From NCBI RefSeq assembly GCF_013365535.1, contig NZ_CP053590.1, positions 3,462,501-3,526,500 of the forward strand: a stretch of 64,000 bases of DNA. Reading direction: 5' to 3'. Every line of letters begins with the position of its first letter. The stretch's first letter is position 1. The translations under genes and the position numbers were made by a program. Shown here piece after piece: positions 44,133 through 52,811 of this stretch. This DNA comes from Aquimarina sp. TRL1. Its GTDB lineage: Bacteria > Bacteroidota > Bacteroidia > Flavobacteriales > Flavobacteriaceae. The notes below the pieces were generated by a model. That model was not told where the DNA came from. It searched no databases and worked only from the letters and a program-made list of their open reading frames with translations.

Positions 44133-44864
44133 TTATTTTTTTTTATTTAATGTTTTAGAAGTTAATATATATAATAGAAAACCGCTCATAATAGTGAACA
44201 GCCCAAAAATAGAAAATATCCTCAAAACCCAGTTATTCATATTGTCTCTTTCTTGATAATCCATGGTGTGTAGCATCCATAGAAAATCAAATATTCTCCA
44301 TTGATTATTCCTAAAAGTTTCGACTTGAAAACGCGGTTCGGATACATAAATTGTGGTATTTGCCGGTTTATCAAAACGAATAGCGTAAGCAGGAAGCGGG
44401 CGTCCCCTGTATTCGTGATGCTTGTTGGTTGTAGTAATGCGTTCTATATTAGTGATTTCTGAAGCGATTGATAACTTTTCTTTGGCGATTAATGCTGCTT
44501 TGTTTTCAGACATTTTTTTTGCTTTCTTTCCTGTTATCGCATTGAATAAAAGATACTGCTTCTGATGACCTTGTGTATATGTTACTTCATAGTATAGAGT
44601 ATCCAATACTTTTTTTAGCCGGACATCTAGTACAGGGGTATGATTTGGTATGTGGTTATATAGCTGCGAATATGGAGCTATAATACCTTTGGGAATTGTA
44701 ATAGGAGTTTTTTCTTTTTTTAGATTATCTCCTCTTATTTCGTCAATATTTGTCCAACTAAAATACAGCCCTCCTATGGTCCATAAAAAGAATTGTATCC
44801 CGAGCAATAGTCCCAGGTAACGATGCCACTTACGCGTATTTCTTACGAGTTTTCTTTTTTTCAT
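44133..44864 (-). CDS. PepSY-associated membrane protein, one module
   Basis: A 243-residue protein with one PepSY_TM module: first helix with W-H-R-Y-L-G-L-L-L-G (about residues 12-36), a periplasmic PepSY-like domain, a late L-W-M-L-H-T-M-D-Y (His in the second helix region), and a final helix (about 215-238). Such proteins carry conserved His residues and include inner-membrane ferrisiderophore reductases (FpvG- and FoxB-like). I place the start at M-K-K-R-K (44864); it overlaps the end of the upstream PepSY gene by 35 bp. Confidence 0.85.
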   Translation of the reverse strand: MKKRKLVRNTRKWHRYLGLLLGIQFFLWTIGGLYFSWTNIDEIRGDNLKKEKTPITIPKGIIAPYSQLYNHIPNHTPVLDVRLKKVLDTLYYEVTYTQGHQKQYLLFNAITGKKAKKMSENKAALIAKEKLSIASEITNIERITTTNKHHEYRGRPLPAYAIRFDKPANTTIYVSEPRFQVETFRNNQWRIFDFLWMLHTMDYQERDNMNNWVLRIFSIFGLFTIMSGFLLYILTSKTLNKKK

Positions 44865-46257
44865 TTTTTTGATAATAAATGGATAATCCAAGAATAGAAA
44901 CAATAGCTACCATTAGGGTAATAACGATCATAATACCGTTTCTGGTATCTTTTCCCAGAAAGTCTAGATAATGATATTTATGCAGAAAAGCAAAGCTAAA
45001 CCCTTCTCTTCTAGCTGAAGCATCCACTTTTGAAGCAAGTCTATCTGTGGTTGTTTCTACATAATAGGTGTCTTTTTGAACTGTTTTATACGCAATTTTC
45101 CATACAGGAAGCCGCTTGTTTATAAAACCGTATTCTCCAGAGAAACGTGCTATTTTTTGAGGAGTGTTCTTTTTTGCGTCTTTCAGTCCAGAGAAATAAT
45201 CAGCTAAAAAAAATGCGTGTTTTGCATTCCCTTCTTTTTCAATAGATCTGGTGTTTAGGTGTAGGTATGCCACTTTTTTCTTAGCAGAAAAAACCTGAAT
45301 AAAATTTTGCTGGTCAAAAGAAGTCAAGCGAAAGTTTACAGGAGTATGTGAATTTTTTTCGACAATATCTGTAAGAGAGAATTGCAGTGTTTTCGAGTCA
45401 TATACTTTAGAGTATCGTTTGGCAGGACCGGAAACCATATCAAATTTTACAAATGCATGATATAATCCACTAAAAGCAAAAAGCATCATAAAAATCGAAA
45501 TGGTCATTCCCGTAATTCTATGATATTTCCTGAATTTACTCTGCCTGGAAGTAGCAATAGTACGTTTGTATTTTTTCCAGAAGGCAGTATAAAAAATAAC
45601 CCCGGAAAGAGCAGTAAGTAAACTGAGTAGTGCCAAAACAATAATAAGTGTCAGCTTAACAGCTTTGCTAAACCAGATAAAATCCCAGTTGTGCATCATA
45701 TTAAATGCATAGAGCATTATTATTCTGGTACGATCATTAATGGTTCCTAATCTGCTGGATGGTGTGTGAACATATACATCTTTGCCATTTTCAAAGCGCA
45801 CTTTGTAGACCGGTAATAATCGGTTAATTTCCCGATAGGTATTAGTGAAATTATGAAGTAGTGTAATTTCTGAAATCGGTAGTTCTTGTTCTCCAGAAAA
45901 ATGACGTGCTAATACTTTTGCATATTGTTGATCTCCATGTGTCAGAGGAATATGCGTTTGTGTTTCTATATATGCCAATGTATTATCTGGTTTTTCAACT
46001 TGATAATACTGTTTATTCAGCATTGAGACCATCCGTATATTTTTGATTTCCGGCAGTTGGTTTTTTGTAAGAATGGTACTGATCAGGCTACTATCTGTTT
46101 CTTTTGTGATAGGAATGGTATGAACTCGTCTATTCGCAATATCAGGCTTAATCCACCCCATTATTGGGTGCAATACTCCACTGATGGTCCATAGAATCAT
46201 AGGAATTAGAACCCAAAGCCCTAATTTTTTATGCCATTTGTACAGTTTAGCGATCAT
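44830..46257 (-). CDS. PepSY-associated membrane protein, two modules
   Basis: A 475-residue protein that is an internal duplication of the same module: first copy about residues 1-230 (K-W-H-K-K-L-G at the start, N-M-M-H-N-W-D-F later), second copy about 240-465 (K-Y-H-R-I-T-G, then L-H-K-Y-H-Y-L-D-F). Each copy has a helix, a periplasmic PepSY domain and a closing helix. The His pairs suggest haem binding for electron transfer, as in known siderophore reductases. It lies 60 bp behind a TonB receptor, with a hairpin in the gap. Confidence 0.88.
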   Translation of the reverse strand: MIAKLYKWHKKLGLWVLIPMILWTISGVLHPIMGWIKPDIANRRVHTIPITKETDSSLISTILTKNQLPEIKNIRMVSMLNKQYYQVEKPDNTLAYIETQTHIPLTHGDQQYAKVLARHFSGEQELPISEITLLHNFTNTYREINRLLPVYKVRFENGKDVYVHTPSSRLGTINDRTRIIMLYAFNMMHNWDFIWFSKAVKLTLIIVLALLSLLTALSGVIFYTAFWKKYKRTIATSRQSKFRKYHRITGMTISIFMMLFAFSGLYHAFVKFDMVSGPAKRYSKVYDSKTLQFSLTDIVEKNSHTPVNFRLTSFDQQNFIQVFSAKKKVAYLHLNTRSIEKEGNAKHAFFLADYFSGLKDAKKNTPQKIARFSGEYGFINKRLPVWKIAYKTVQKDTYYVETTTDRLASKVDASARREGFSFAFLHKYHYLDFLGKDTRNGIMIVITLMVAIVSILGLSIYYQKNEKKKTRKKYA

Positions 46258-46280
46258 AGGTGTTGTTTTTATAGAAATTT

Positions 46281-46310
46281 TCCCGACCCTTTCTATAGAA
46301 AGGATCGGGA
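46281..46310 (-). promoter_or_regulatory. Intercistronic hairpin, TonB receptor to PepSY
   Basis: TCCCGACCCTTTC (46281-46293) and GAAAGGATCGGGA (46298-46310) form a 13-bp stem with one mismatch and a TATA loop, 7 bp past the receptor stop. It has no T-run on the minus strand, so partial termination or mRNA stabilisation of the receptor message is more likely than full termination. Confidence 0.6.
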
Positions 46311-46317
46311 TAAAGTG

Positions 46318-48702
46318 TTATAGGTTATATCGTAGCCCGAGGTGAAAAGCTCTTGGGTTTCCAATAGAATAGCTATTAGAACCTCTAAACCTGTTATAGG
46401 AAGCTCTAACGGCATATAATTCGTCAAATACATTCAGAAAGTGCCCCCATACTTCTATATTTTTATATTGTATGCTGGCTCTGAGATTAAAAATAGAATG
46501 CCCGTCATAGGTAGCTGTCGTTCTTTTTTCGTCTCCTTCTGGTGTAAGAATCGGGTTTCCGTCTGCATCCTCAACAATTACCTGGTTCTCAAAACTAGTA
46601 TTATAAGCCCCTACGAGCTCATGCTCGGCAGCGATGTTGAAAGCAAGCTCTTTTGATATTTTTGTTTGATAAGAAACAATGGAAATCCCCGTGATAGAAG
46701 GAGCTGTATTTCTATCAGTGTCGGAATAATCGACTCCTCTGTCATAAAAAGTAACGTACCTATGCTTAGCATAGCTTCCATTATGTGTTAGGGATATTCC
46801 CTTTACAGGCATATATGTAAGTCCGTATTCAATTCCATAGGATCTGGTTTTTCCAGCATTACTATTAAAAAACTCATCATTTTCATTTCGTAATGTGATT
46901 AGGGTATTTTTCCCCTCTAAAAGATAGATAGCAGCATCAAATTTTAATTTAGACGGAAGTACAAAGTATCCTCCAATCTCATAATTGTCATACCTGCTTG
47001 GTTTTAGGTCAAAAACTTCTCCATCTACTCCAACAAAGCTGTTTCTATAGAGAGTAGAGGTTTGTGGAGGAGTAAACCCATTGGAATAATTGGCATATAT
47101 TCCTGATTTTTTATTAAAATTATAATTGATTCCTAGCTTTGGTGCAATATTATCATAATTGTTTTCAGAATCTTTTGCTCCCGAAATACCGTCGTTTTGA
47201 TTGTCATAATCATATTTGAAATAATCATATCGCAAAGCAGCAGTAATTTTTAATGCTTCTATTGGAGTTATTTCGTATTGCATATAAGCTGCGTGATTAA
47301 AAATATCAGCATGATAATTAAGAATATAATCCTGATGTTTCTTTTCATACCCTGTATTGATTCCTGTTGTAGGATCTACAAAAACACTGATTCTTTCTGC
47401 CTCATATTTTTGAGGAGAGTAATCAGTAGATGCGCCAATGATTAAGGAAGAAGCAGCAAAATCAAAATTTATTTTATGTTGAATAAGTCCAACATAACTT
47501 GTGAATTTATTAGAATTAACTTCTCCAGATCCGCTACCGGTTAGTTTTCCCTGATTTCTGAATTGACGAATTCTATAGGATGGGATCTGATCCATTCTGT
47601 TACTTCTGAAGATGAGGTTCACAGCTGTTTTGTGATTGTCATTCCATTGTTGATCCAGAGTAGAACGAAACCTAAAACTAACTGCATCTCTTTCTGTGAA
47701 GGTTTGATCACTTTCATAATTACCATTTGAGTAATCAGATTCACTAAGGGAACCTGCCATATCAGAGCGATAATCAACAGCATCTATTACTGATGTCCAT
47801 CGGGTATTGGGAGAAAAGTCATATACGGTTTTTAAGGTAAAGGCTAATTTTTCATAATCACTATGTGCAATAGGACCATCTTCTCTTTTGGCATAATGTC
47901 CACCAACATAAAAACCTAATTTTTCATTTGCCTGATTAGAAACTTCTACTTCATATCTACTGAATCCCAGGTCATTTTGTTGATAATCAAAACCTCCACT
48001 CAGTTTTTCGGTAGGATTCTTAGTAATAAAGTTAAAACTTCCTCCGATAGCTTCACTACCATAGATACTGGATGCAGGTCCTTTTAGTACTTCTATGCGA
48101 CCAAAAGAAGTATTGTTCATTTCTAATAAGGCATTATGATTGAATACAGAGGTAGGACGAATCGGAAGCCCATCTTCTAAATATAAGAATAATGATTTGG
48201 TAGAAATAGGAGAACGTACTGCCATAAAATGTTGTTCATTACTCCCGGCTCTGGAAGTAGACATTAATACTCCGGGAATTTGATTTACCAATTGGTCAAT
48301 TCCGAAGGCCTTACTGGTTTTTATACTCTTGGCATTAAGAGTAGCAATAGAGCCAGGAACTTCAGATCTTTTTTGAGTTTCCCTACTGGCAGAAGTAACT
48401 AGTACTTCTTCTAATATTTGGTTTTCTTCTTCTAAAACTATTTGGGTATAAGAGGCTGTTAAGACTATTTTTTTTGAAGTATATCCAATATAGTTAATCA
48501 GAATTTCGGTGTTTTTTGTAACCTCAAGACTAAATTCTCCATTTTGATCACTGGTAGTGCCAACAGAAGGGTCTGAAGATACAGTGATGGTTGCACCGGA
48601 TAAAGGGTGGTTGGAGGCAGTAGTTACTTTTCCTTTAAATAATTGTTGAGCTTGAGTTATAATGCTTGTTAATAGCAATATAATGAATGTTGCTTTTTTC
48701 AT
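46318..48702 (-). CDS. TonB-dependent receptor of the PepSY locus
   Basis: A 794-residue receptor: signal peptide (I-T-Q-A-Q, about 19), carboxypeptidase-regulatory-like domain (about 20-95), plug with V-T-S-A-S-R-E near 101, G-P-A-S-S-I-Y-G near 209, and a C-terminal barrel ending L-G-L-R-Y-N-L. It belongs to the siderophore/cobalamin class by layout. Two PepSY membrane proteins encoded directly behind it argue for uptake of a ferric chelate with reduction at the inner membrane, though another metal is possible. Confidence 0.92.
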   Translation of the reverse strand: MKKATFIILLLTSIITQAQQLFKGKVTTASNHPLSGATITVSSDPSVGTTSDQNGEFSLEVTKNTEILINYIGYTSKKIVLTASYTQIVLEEENQILEEVLVTSASRETQKRSEVPGSIATLNAKSIKTSKAFGIDQLVNQIPGVLMSTSRAGSNEQHFMAVRSPISTKSLFLYLEDGLPIRPTSVFNHNALLEMNNTSFGRIEVLKGPASSIYGSEAIGGSFNFITKNPTEKLSGGFDYQQNDLGFSRYEVEVSNQANEKLGFYVGGHYAKREDGPIAHSDYEKLAFTLKTVYDFSPNTRWTSVIDAVDYRSDMAGSLSESDYSNGNYESDQTFTERDAVSFRFRSTLDQQWNDNHKTAVNLIFRSNRMDQIPSYRIRQFRNQGKLTGSGSGEVNSNKFTSYVGLIQHKINFDFAASSLIIGASTDYSPQKYEAERISVFVDPTTGINTGYEKKHQDYILNYHADIFNHAAYMQYEITPIEALKITAALRYDYFKYDYDNQNDGISGAKDSENNYDNIAPKLGINYNFNKKSGIYANYSNGFTPPQTSTLYRNSFVGVDGEVFDLKPSRYDNYEIGGYFVLPSKLKFDAAIYLLEGKNTLITLRNENDEFFNSNAGKTRSYGIEYGLTYMPVKGISLTHNGSYAKHRYVTFYDRGVDYSDTDRNTAPSITGISIVSYQTKISKELAFNIAAEHELVGAYNTSFENQVIVEDADGNPILTPEGDEKRTTATYDGHSIFNLRASIQYKNIEVWGHFLNVFDELYAVRASYNRFRGSNSYSIGNPRAFHLGLRYNL

Positions 48703-49319
48703 GGGATAATGTGTGTGAAAGTACTATAGGGGATATTACCATAGTTAGTTATAGTTTTATGAAACAACGTACTTTGTGTTGTTATATTTTATTGTAAATC
48801 AGCTTTATTCGTTTTTGGTTGTAGCAGGATGTATAATAAAAATAACAATCTGTAAGAATTCTGTTCCCTATAGCTAATGGATAAAAATCCACCTAGAAAA
48901 TACTTTCTCAGTAATTTTTCTTTAATAAATGATTATATAGTCTTTATGCAGGAATTAGATTGTACACTGCTATCAATACAGAGAGCATTTTTTAATATTT
49001 ATAGTGAAATAGCATAGTTCAATGTCACATTCACAATACAGCTTGCTATCTGTTTTTTTTAGAAAGAAGTATATTGATGCTGATAGCCAATTCCTGGTTT
49101 TGTCGAATTTATTTCGAAACTACATTTCTAAACATAGAAAACACTATTACCAAATACTCGTTTTATATAGTAGTAGATAATTAAGGTGTAAAATGTCGGA
49201 CCTATCCCGAATTACAATTTACTTCCTGTGAATGTGTTGTATATTAGTACTGAGGTAACTCATATATTTATATAGAGACTTTACCTGCTGATGTTTGTAG
49301 TAGAAACCTATAAATTCGT
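48703..49319. other. Intergenic, no gene seen
   Basis: A 617-bp AT-rich gap between two minus-strand genes. A 52-codon plus-strand frame (49022-49180) has no ribosome-binding site or known motif. The receptor promoter should lie near 48710-48780, but no exact TAnnTTTG core is seen. Confidence 0.35.
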
Positions 49320-49715
49320 TCAAGCTTTATTAGGAGGGTGGTCGATACTGCGAATAATATCGAATGGGTGTAATTCTTTTAAAGACCAATTGTTTTTTTG
49401 CAGAGAAGTAAGAGAGGCATAGTGTAATGCATAACTCTTGTTTTTTTCAAAATAGAGTGGTAAAAATGTTTCTGCATTTATAACGATTCCATCATTTTGA
49501 TCGGAGCTACTTTGTTTTTGTATATTGAGTTGTTTGTTCAAAAAACATTTCCCGTTACAGTTCAGCATTGGTCGTTTTTTGTTGACACAGTATTTCTCTA
49601 CGATATAATCAATGTTAAGCTGGTAATAGAGAATAGAACTAATCTCCATCGTTGGACGAATGGCAAAGGAAATAAAAAGAAGTATGGAAAAAACAATTCT
49701 CACTAGTACCTGCAA
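49320..49715 (-). CDS. Small protein with C-N-G-K-C motif
   Basis: A 131-residue protein with a hydrophobic N-terminal helix (signal or anchor, about 4-20), followed by Y-C-V-N-K-K-R-P-M-L-N-C-N-G-K-C-F-L-N-K-Q-L (about residues 42-63, three Cys). I recall a Bacteroidota family with this arrangement near metal-related receptors; no function is known to me. The Cys triplet could coordinate a metal. It lies upstream of the TonB/PepSY genes on the same strand, with a 617-bp gap. Confidence 0.75.
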   Translation of the reverse strand: MQVLVRIVFSILLFISFAIRPTMEISSILYYQLNIDYIVEKYCVNKKRPMLNCNGKCFLNKQLNIQKQSSSDQNDGIVINAETFLPLYFEKNKSYALHYASLTSLQKNNWSLKELHPFDIIRSIDHPPNKA

Positions 49716-49779
49716 AATTAGGCAGCAAAGGTACTAATGAAATTTGTTTTCCCCTACAAAATCTCAAAAAGTTGAGCAA

Positions 49780-50727
49780 TCACTTTTTGAGTATATCAAG
49801 TCGTGCACTATAGATTCTACTCAAGCCATTTTCATATTGAAAAATTATATCAGTTAACTGTTTGATATTTTGAGGCTTATTAAGGTGAGGGTTGATCGTG
49901 TTCTTTTTACTAGTGAAGTAAATAGTTTTGGTTTTTGTATCATAGAACGGGCAATAATCCATCGTGCTGCTGTTAATTTGAGTCATGTTTTCAGAAGGTG
50001 TCCATTGTCCTTCTTTATTTTTATACGATATGTATAGATCTCCACTTCCGATTCCTCCTTTGCGCTTGTATGCTGTATATAATATGAAAGACTCATCAGG
50101 AGCTACAAAAGCATTAAATTCCATTCCTTTGGTATTGATAGCTTCGCTTAACGATATAGGAGTGGTATAGCTATTGTTTTTCCACTCACTCATAAAAATA
50201 TCATCTTGTCCTTTTGTAGGAGTAGCAGTGCTGGTGTAGTATAAATTACCATTAGTGGCAATCGAGGGATAAAATTCATCTTTTTCGGTATTTACAGGAG
50301 CTCCCAGATTGATTGGATCGGACCATGGGGCATTTTTATTTTCCCTTCTGATAAACCAAATATCATAGTCTGTAGCTTTTGGGTTTATTTTTCCGGTATT
50401 CCTGTTAGAAACAAAATATAATTGTAACCCATCAGGAGAGAACATAGGCTCCATATCATGAAATTGTCCGGAGAAAGGAGCGATAGAAGGAGCTGACCAG
50501 GTAGTTCCTTTTTTAGTGATTTTTACAATCGCTGAAATTTCTCCAAAAAAACTTTGCATTGTGAAATATGCTTCATCTTGTGTCGGTGCCATTGTAAAAT
50601 CACGTAATTGCCCTAATTCAGAAGTGATTTCTGGTAAAACAGGAGTTACTTCTATGGCATTTTTTTCCTGTGAGAAAGAATAGGATAATGATAAGAGATA
50701 CATAAAAATTAAGTAATACGACTTCAT
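49780..50727 (-). CDS. Exported PD40 (WD40-like) beta-propeller protein
   Basis: A 315-residue protein with a signal peptide (S-Y-S-F-S-Q, about 19) and several PD40 repeats of the type F-S-P-D-G-x-x-L-Y-F-V-S-N-R (near 93) and D-E-F-Y-P-S-I-A near 146, as in TolB-like propellers. Such proteins bind protein or peptidoglycan-linked partners. No TolB partner genes are close. The 64-bp gap separates it from the C-N-G-K-C gene. Confidence 0.88.
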   Translation of the reverse strand: MKSYYLIFMYLLSLSYSFSQEKNAIEVTPVLPEITSELGQLRDFTMAPTQDEAYFTMQSFFGEISAIVKITKKGTTWSAPSIAPFSGQFHDMEPMFSPDGLQLYFVSNRNTGKINPKATDYDIWFIRRENKNAPWSDPINLGAPVNTEKDEFYPSIATNGNLYYTSTATPTKGQDDIFMSEWKNNSYTTPISLSEAINTKGMEFNAFVAPDESFILYTAYKRKGGIGSGDLYISYKNKEGQWTPSENMTQINSSTMDYCPFYDTKTKTIYFTSKKNTINPHLNKPQNIKQLTDIIFQYENGLSRIYSARLDILKK

Positions 50728-50989
50728 AGGTAGTACGATTTCTTTTTGATTGGTTTATTAAAAAATAGTGAAGGAAAAGGAAATAAGACCAATACCTTTT
50801 GATAGTACTTAATAAATTAAATAGTAGGCACTAAATGAGGTTTGATCTTTTGGGATAAGCTAGGAAAACTGCATATTTATCGAGTTGCTTATGTTGATAC
50901 CTTCTCTTCACATGGTCGAAAACTAACTATTATTCTCAGGAGTTCTTGTTAAAGAGTTATTAAATATTTTCGGGGGGACCATCTCCGAT

Positions 50990-51859
50990 TTATACAATAG
51001 GAATATAAATTTCAGTAAGAAGATCTTCTTCTTTTGTATCATTACTGTCATTTAAATAAAATTCTAAGGTAGGTGCATCATGTAATTCAAATTCCTCTTC
51101 TAATATGAACTGAGCATAGATTCGATCGTATGTTTCTAGAGATGATTCATGGCTTCCCTTATGAATAAACTTGGCATATTTTTGTTCTTTAATTGTTTTG
51201 GTTGTAAATAAACCATCCTTTGTATATTGAGAGGGATCTTTTATACAGATAGCGGCGTGATATCTCCAATGGATAGTTTCTGTAATTGCTTCATCGTCCA
51301 GAATTTCTGCCATATAGATAGTATCCTCAGTAAGCATATTCTTTCTAGCTGCATATCGGATCAATTGATCCCATGTTTTTTCAATTCCTTTAAGGTCATC
51401 ATGTCGCCCCTTATATTCCAAAAAGAGAATTTTCATATCAGGGAGTATTTCTATTTCATAGGGAAGTTCTTTTTTTGGAGTAGTGCTTTCGGGATAAAGG
51501 CTTTTATGAATGATGTTTTGTTGTAGCTTAATGGATTCTCTGAAAGATGATGGAGCACATCCGAATTTGTTTTTAAAGGCTTTACTAAAAGCAGCAAGAT
51601 CACTATATCCTATTTCGAAAGCGATGTCACTGACAGGAGCATTAGAAAATTTTAAATACTCGGCTGCTTTTTCTAATCGCAATCGTTTTATATGCTGTCC
51701 AACCGTTTCATGATGTAATGCCATAAAGATACGGTTGATATTTCTGTAAGAATAAAAACAAATGTTTTCTATATCTGTAACTGTGATCTCTTCTTTGTAG
51801 TTTGTCTGTATATAATCAATCAGTGCTTTATACCGATCTAATTGTGTTTGGTGGTTCAT
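50990..51859 (-). CDS. AraC-type regulator with GyrI-like effector domain
   Basis: A 289-residue regulator: N-terminal AraC DNA-binding region with two helix-turn-helix units (residues ~10-105, ending F-K-N-K-F-G-C-A-P-S-S-F-R), then a GyrI-like small-molecule-binding domain (about 130-289) with the strand L-F-L-E-Y-K-G. Architecture is that of Rob/SoxS-like or multidrug-responsive regulators. The ATG at 51859 is chosen over a TTG-initiated extension. Short TTGTCC/GGACAA repeats lie directly upstream. Confidence 0.9.
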   Translation of the reverse strand: MNHQTQLDRYKALIDYIQTNYKEEITVTDIENICFYSYRNINRIFMALHHETVGQHIKRLRLEKAAEYLKFSNAPVSDIAFEIGYSDLAAFSKAFKNKFGCAPSSFRESIKLQQNIIHKSLYPESTTPKKELPYEIEILPDMKILFLEYKGRHDDLKGIEKTWDQLIRYAARKNMLTEDTIYMAEILDDEAITETIHWRYHAAICIKDPSQYTKDGLFTTKTIKEQKYAKFIHKGSHESSLETYDRIYAQFILEEEFELHDAPTLEFYLNDSNDTKEEDLLTEIYIPIV

Positions 51860-51898
51860 AGCGTATATGTTAATTCTATACAATACTACGCCAAATTA

Positions 51899-51927
51899 GG
51901 ACATGGGATATTGTCCATCTAGGACAA
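51899..51927. promoter_or_regulatory. GGACA/TTGTCC repeat cluster
   Basis: GGACA (51899-51903), TTGTCC (51911-51916) and GGACAA (51922-51927) give one perfect 6-bp dyad with a 5-bp spacer and a second, looser one. They sit 40-68 bp before the AraC gene start, a fitting place for autoregulation. The region could also be a weak terminator for the TRIC gene; no T-run follows. Confidence 0.35.
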
Positions 51928-51951
51928 TAGTTAACTAGTAAGGTAGTATGT

Positions 51952-52575
51952 TTATGATTCTTTATTATTTTTTACAGTAAATAAGGGAAGTGAAACCTTG
52001 TAGGTAACTACGAGTAATCGAATAGAAATAATAAGTAATACCGTAGCGATATAAATAATATTAGCTTTTACATGAAATGCATTCAGTACTAAAAAGCAAA
52101 TACCTCCTAAGATAGAAACCATTGCATAGATTTCTTTTCTAAAAATGACTGGGATTTCATTACAAAGAATATCCCGGATAACACCACCGAAACAACCAGT
52201 TATTGCGCCAAGTGAAATACAAAAAATAGGATCCAATCCGGTTCTTATTCCTGCTTCGACCCCAATGATAGTAAAAACGCCTAGTCCGATAGAATCAAAC
52301 AAAAACAAAGATTTTTTTAGATAATACAACTTATTTCTAAAAATAATAGATAAAGTGGTTACACAACCAATAAGATAGATGGTTAATGTGCTTTGCATCC
52401 AGGATACAGGTGTCTGTCCTATAAGTACATCTCTAACAGTTCCTCCTCCAATAGCGGTAACAAATGCAATAATAAAAATCCCAAAAAGATCAAACTTTCT
52501 ATTCATTGCACTCAATGCACCCGAGATTGCACAGGCTGTTACTCCCAATAAATCTAATGCATCAAAAAGAGTCAT
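51952..52575 (-). CDS. TRIC-type cation channel (UPF0126/YadS)
   Basis: A 207-residue protein with seven hydrophobic helices in two related halves, each with the G-x-G-G-x-x-R-D signature: A-I-G-G-G-T-V-R-D in the first half (about 43) and C-F-G-G-V-I-R-D in the second (about 128). Bacterial homologues form trimeric monovalent-cation channels. It is a single gene, divergent from trxB. Confidence 0.9.
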   Translation of the reverse strand: MTLFDALDLLGVTACAISGALSAMNRKFDLFGIFIIAFVTAIGGGTVRDVLIGQTPVSWMQSTLTIYLIGCVTTLSIIFRNKLYYLKKSLFLFDSIGLGVFTIIGVEAGIRTGLDPIFCISLGAITGCFGGVIRDILCNEIPVIFRKEIYAMVSILGGICFLVLNAFHVKANIIYIATVLLIISIRLLVVTYKVSLPLFTVKNNKES

Positions 52576-52811
52576 TTCTTTTTAGGCAAAAATAGGGGAT
52601 CTGCTATTAATAATAAAAAAAAGAGAAATAGATTTTAGGTTTTCTCCAGAGGTGCTAAACCGCATGTAAAACCTCAGGATATGGGCAAAGAGAAGAAATT
52701 AATTTAGCCAGATTCATTGTCCCGATTTATATCAGCATAATTATTCTTAATGATTTTACTGTAAGTTTTCTGATCAAATTGCTACTTTTACCTTACGTAA
52801 ATTAGAATAAC

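Noticed and set aside
49022..49180. 52-codon plus-strand frame in the gap before the TonB/PepSY genes
   Set aside because: No ribosome-binding site, promoter core or recognisable motif; AT-rich chance frame is as likely.
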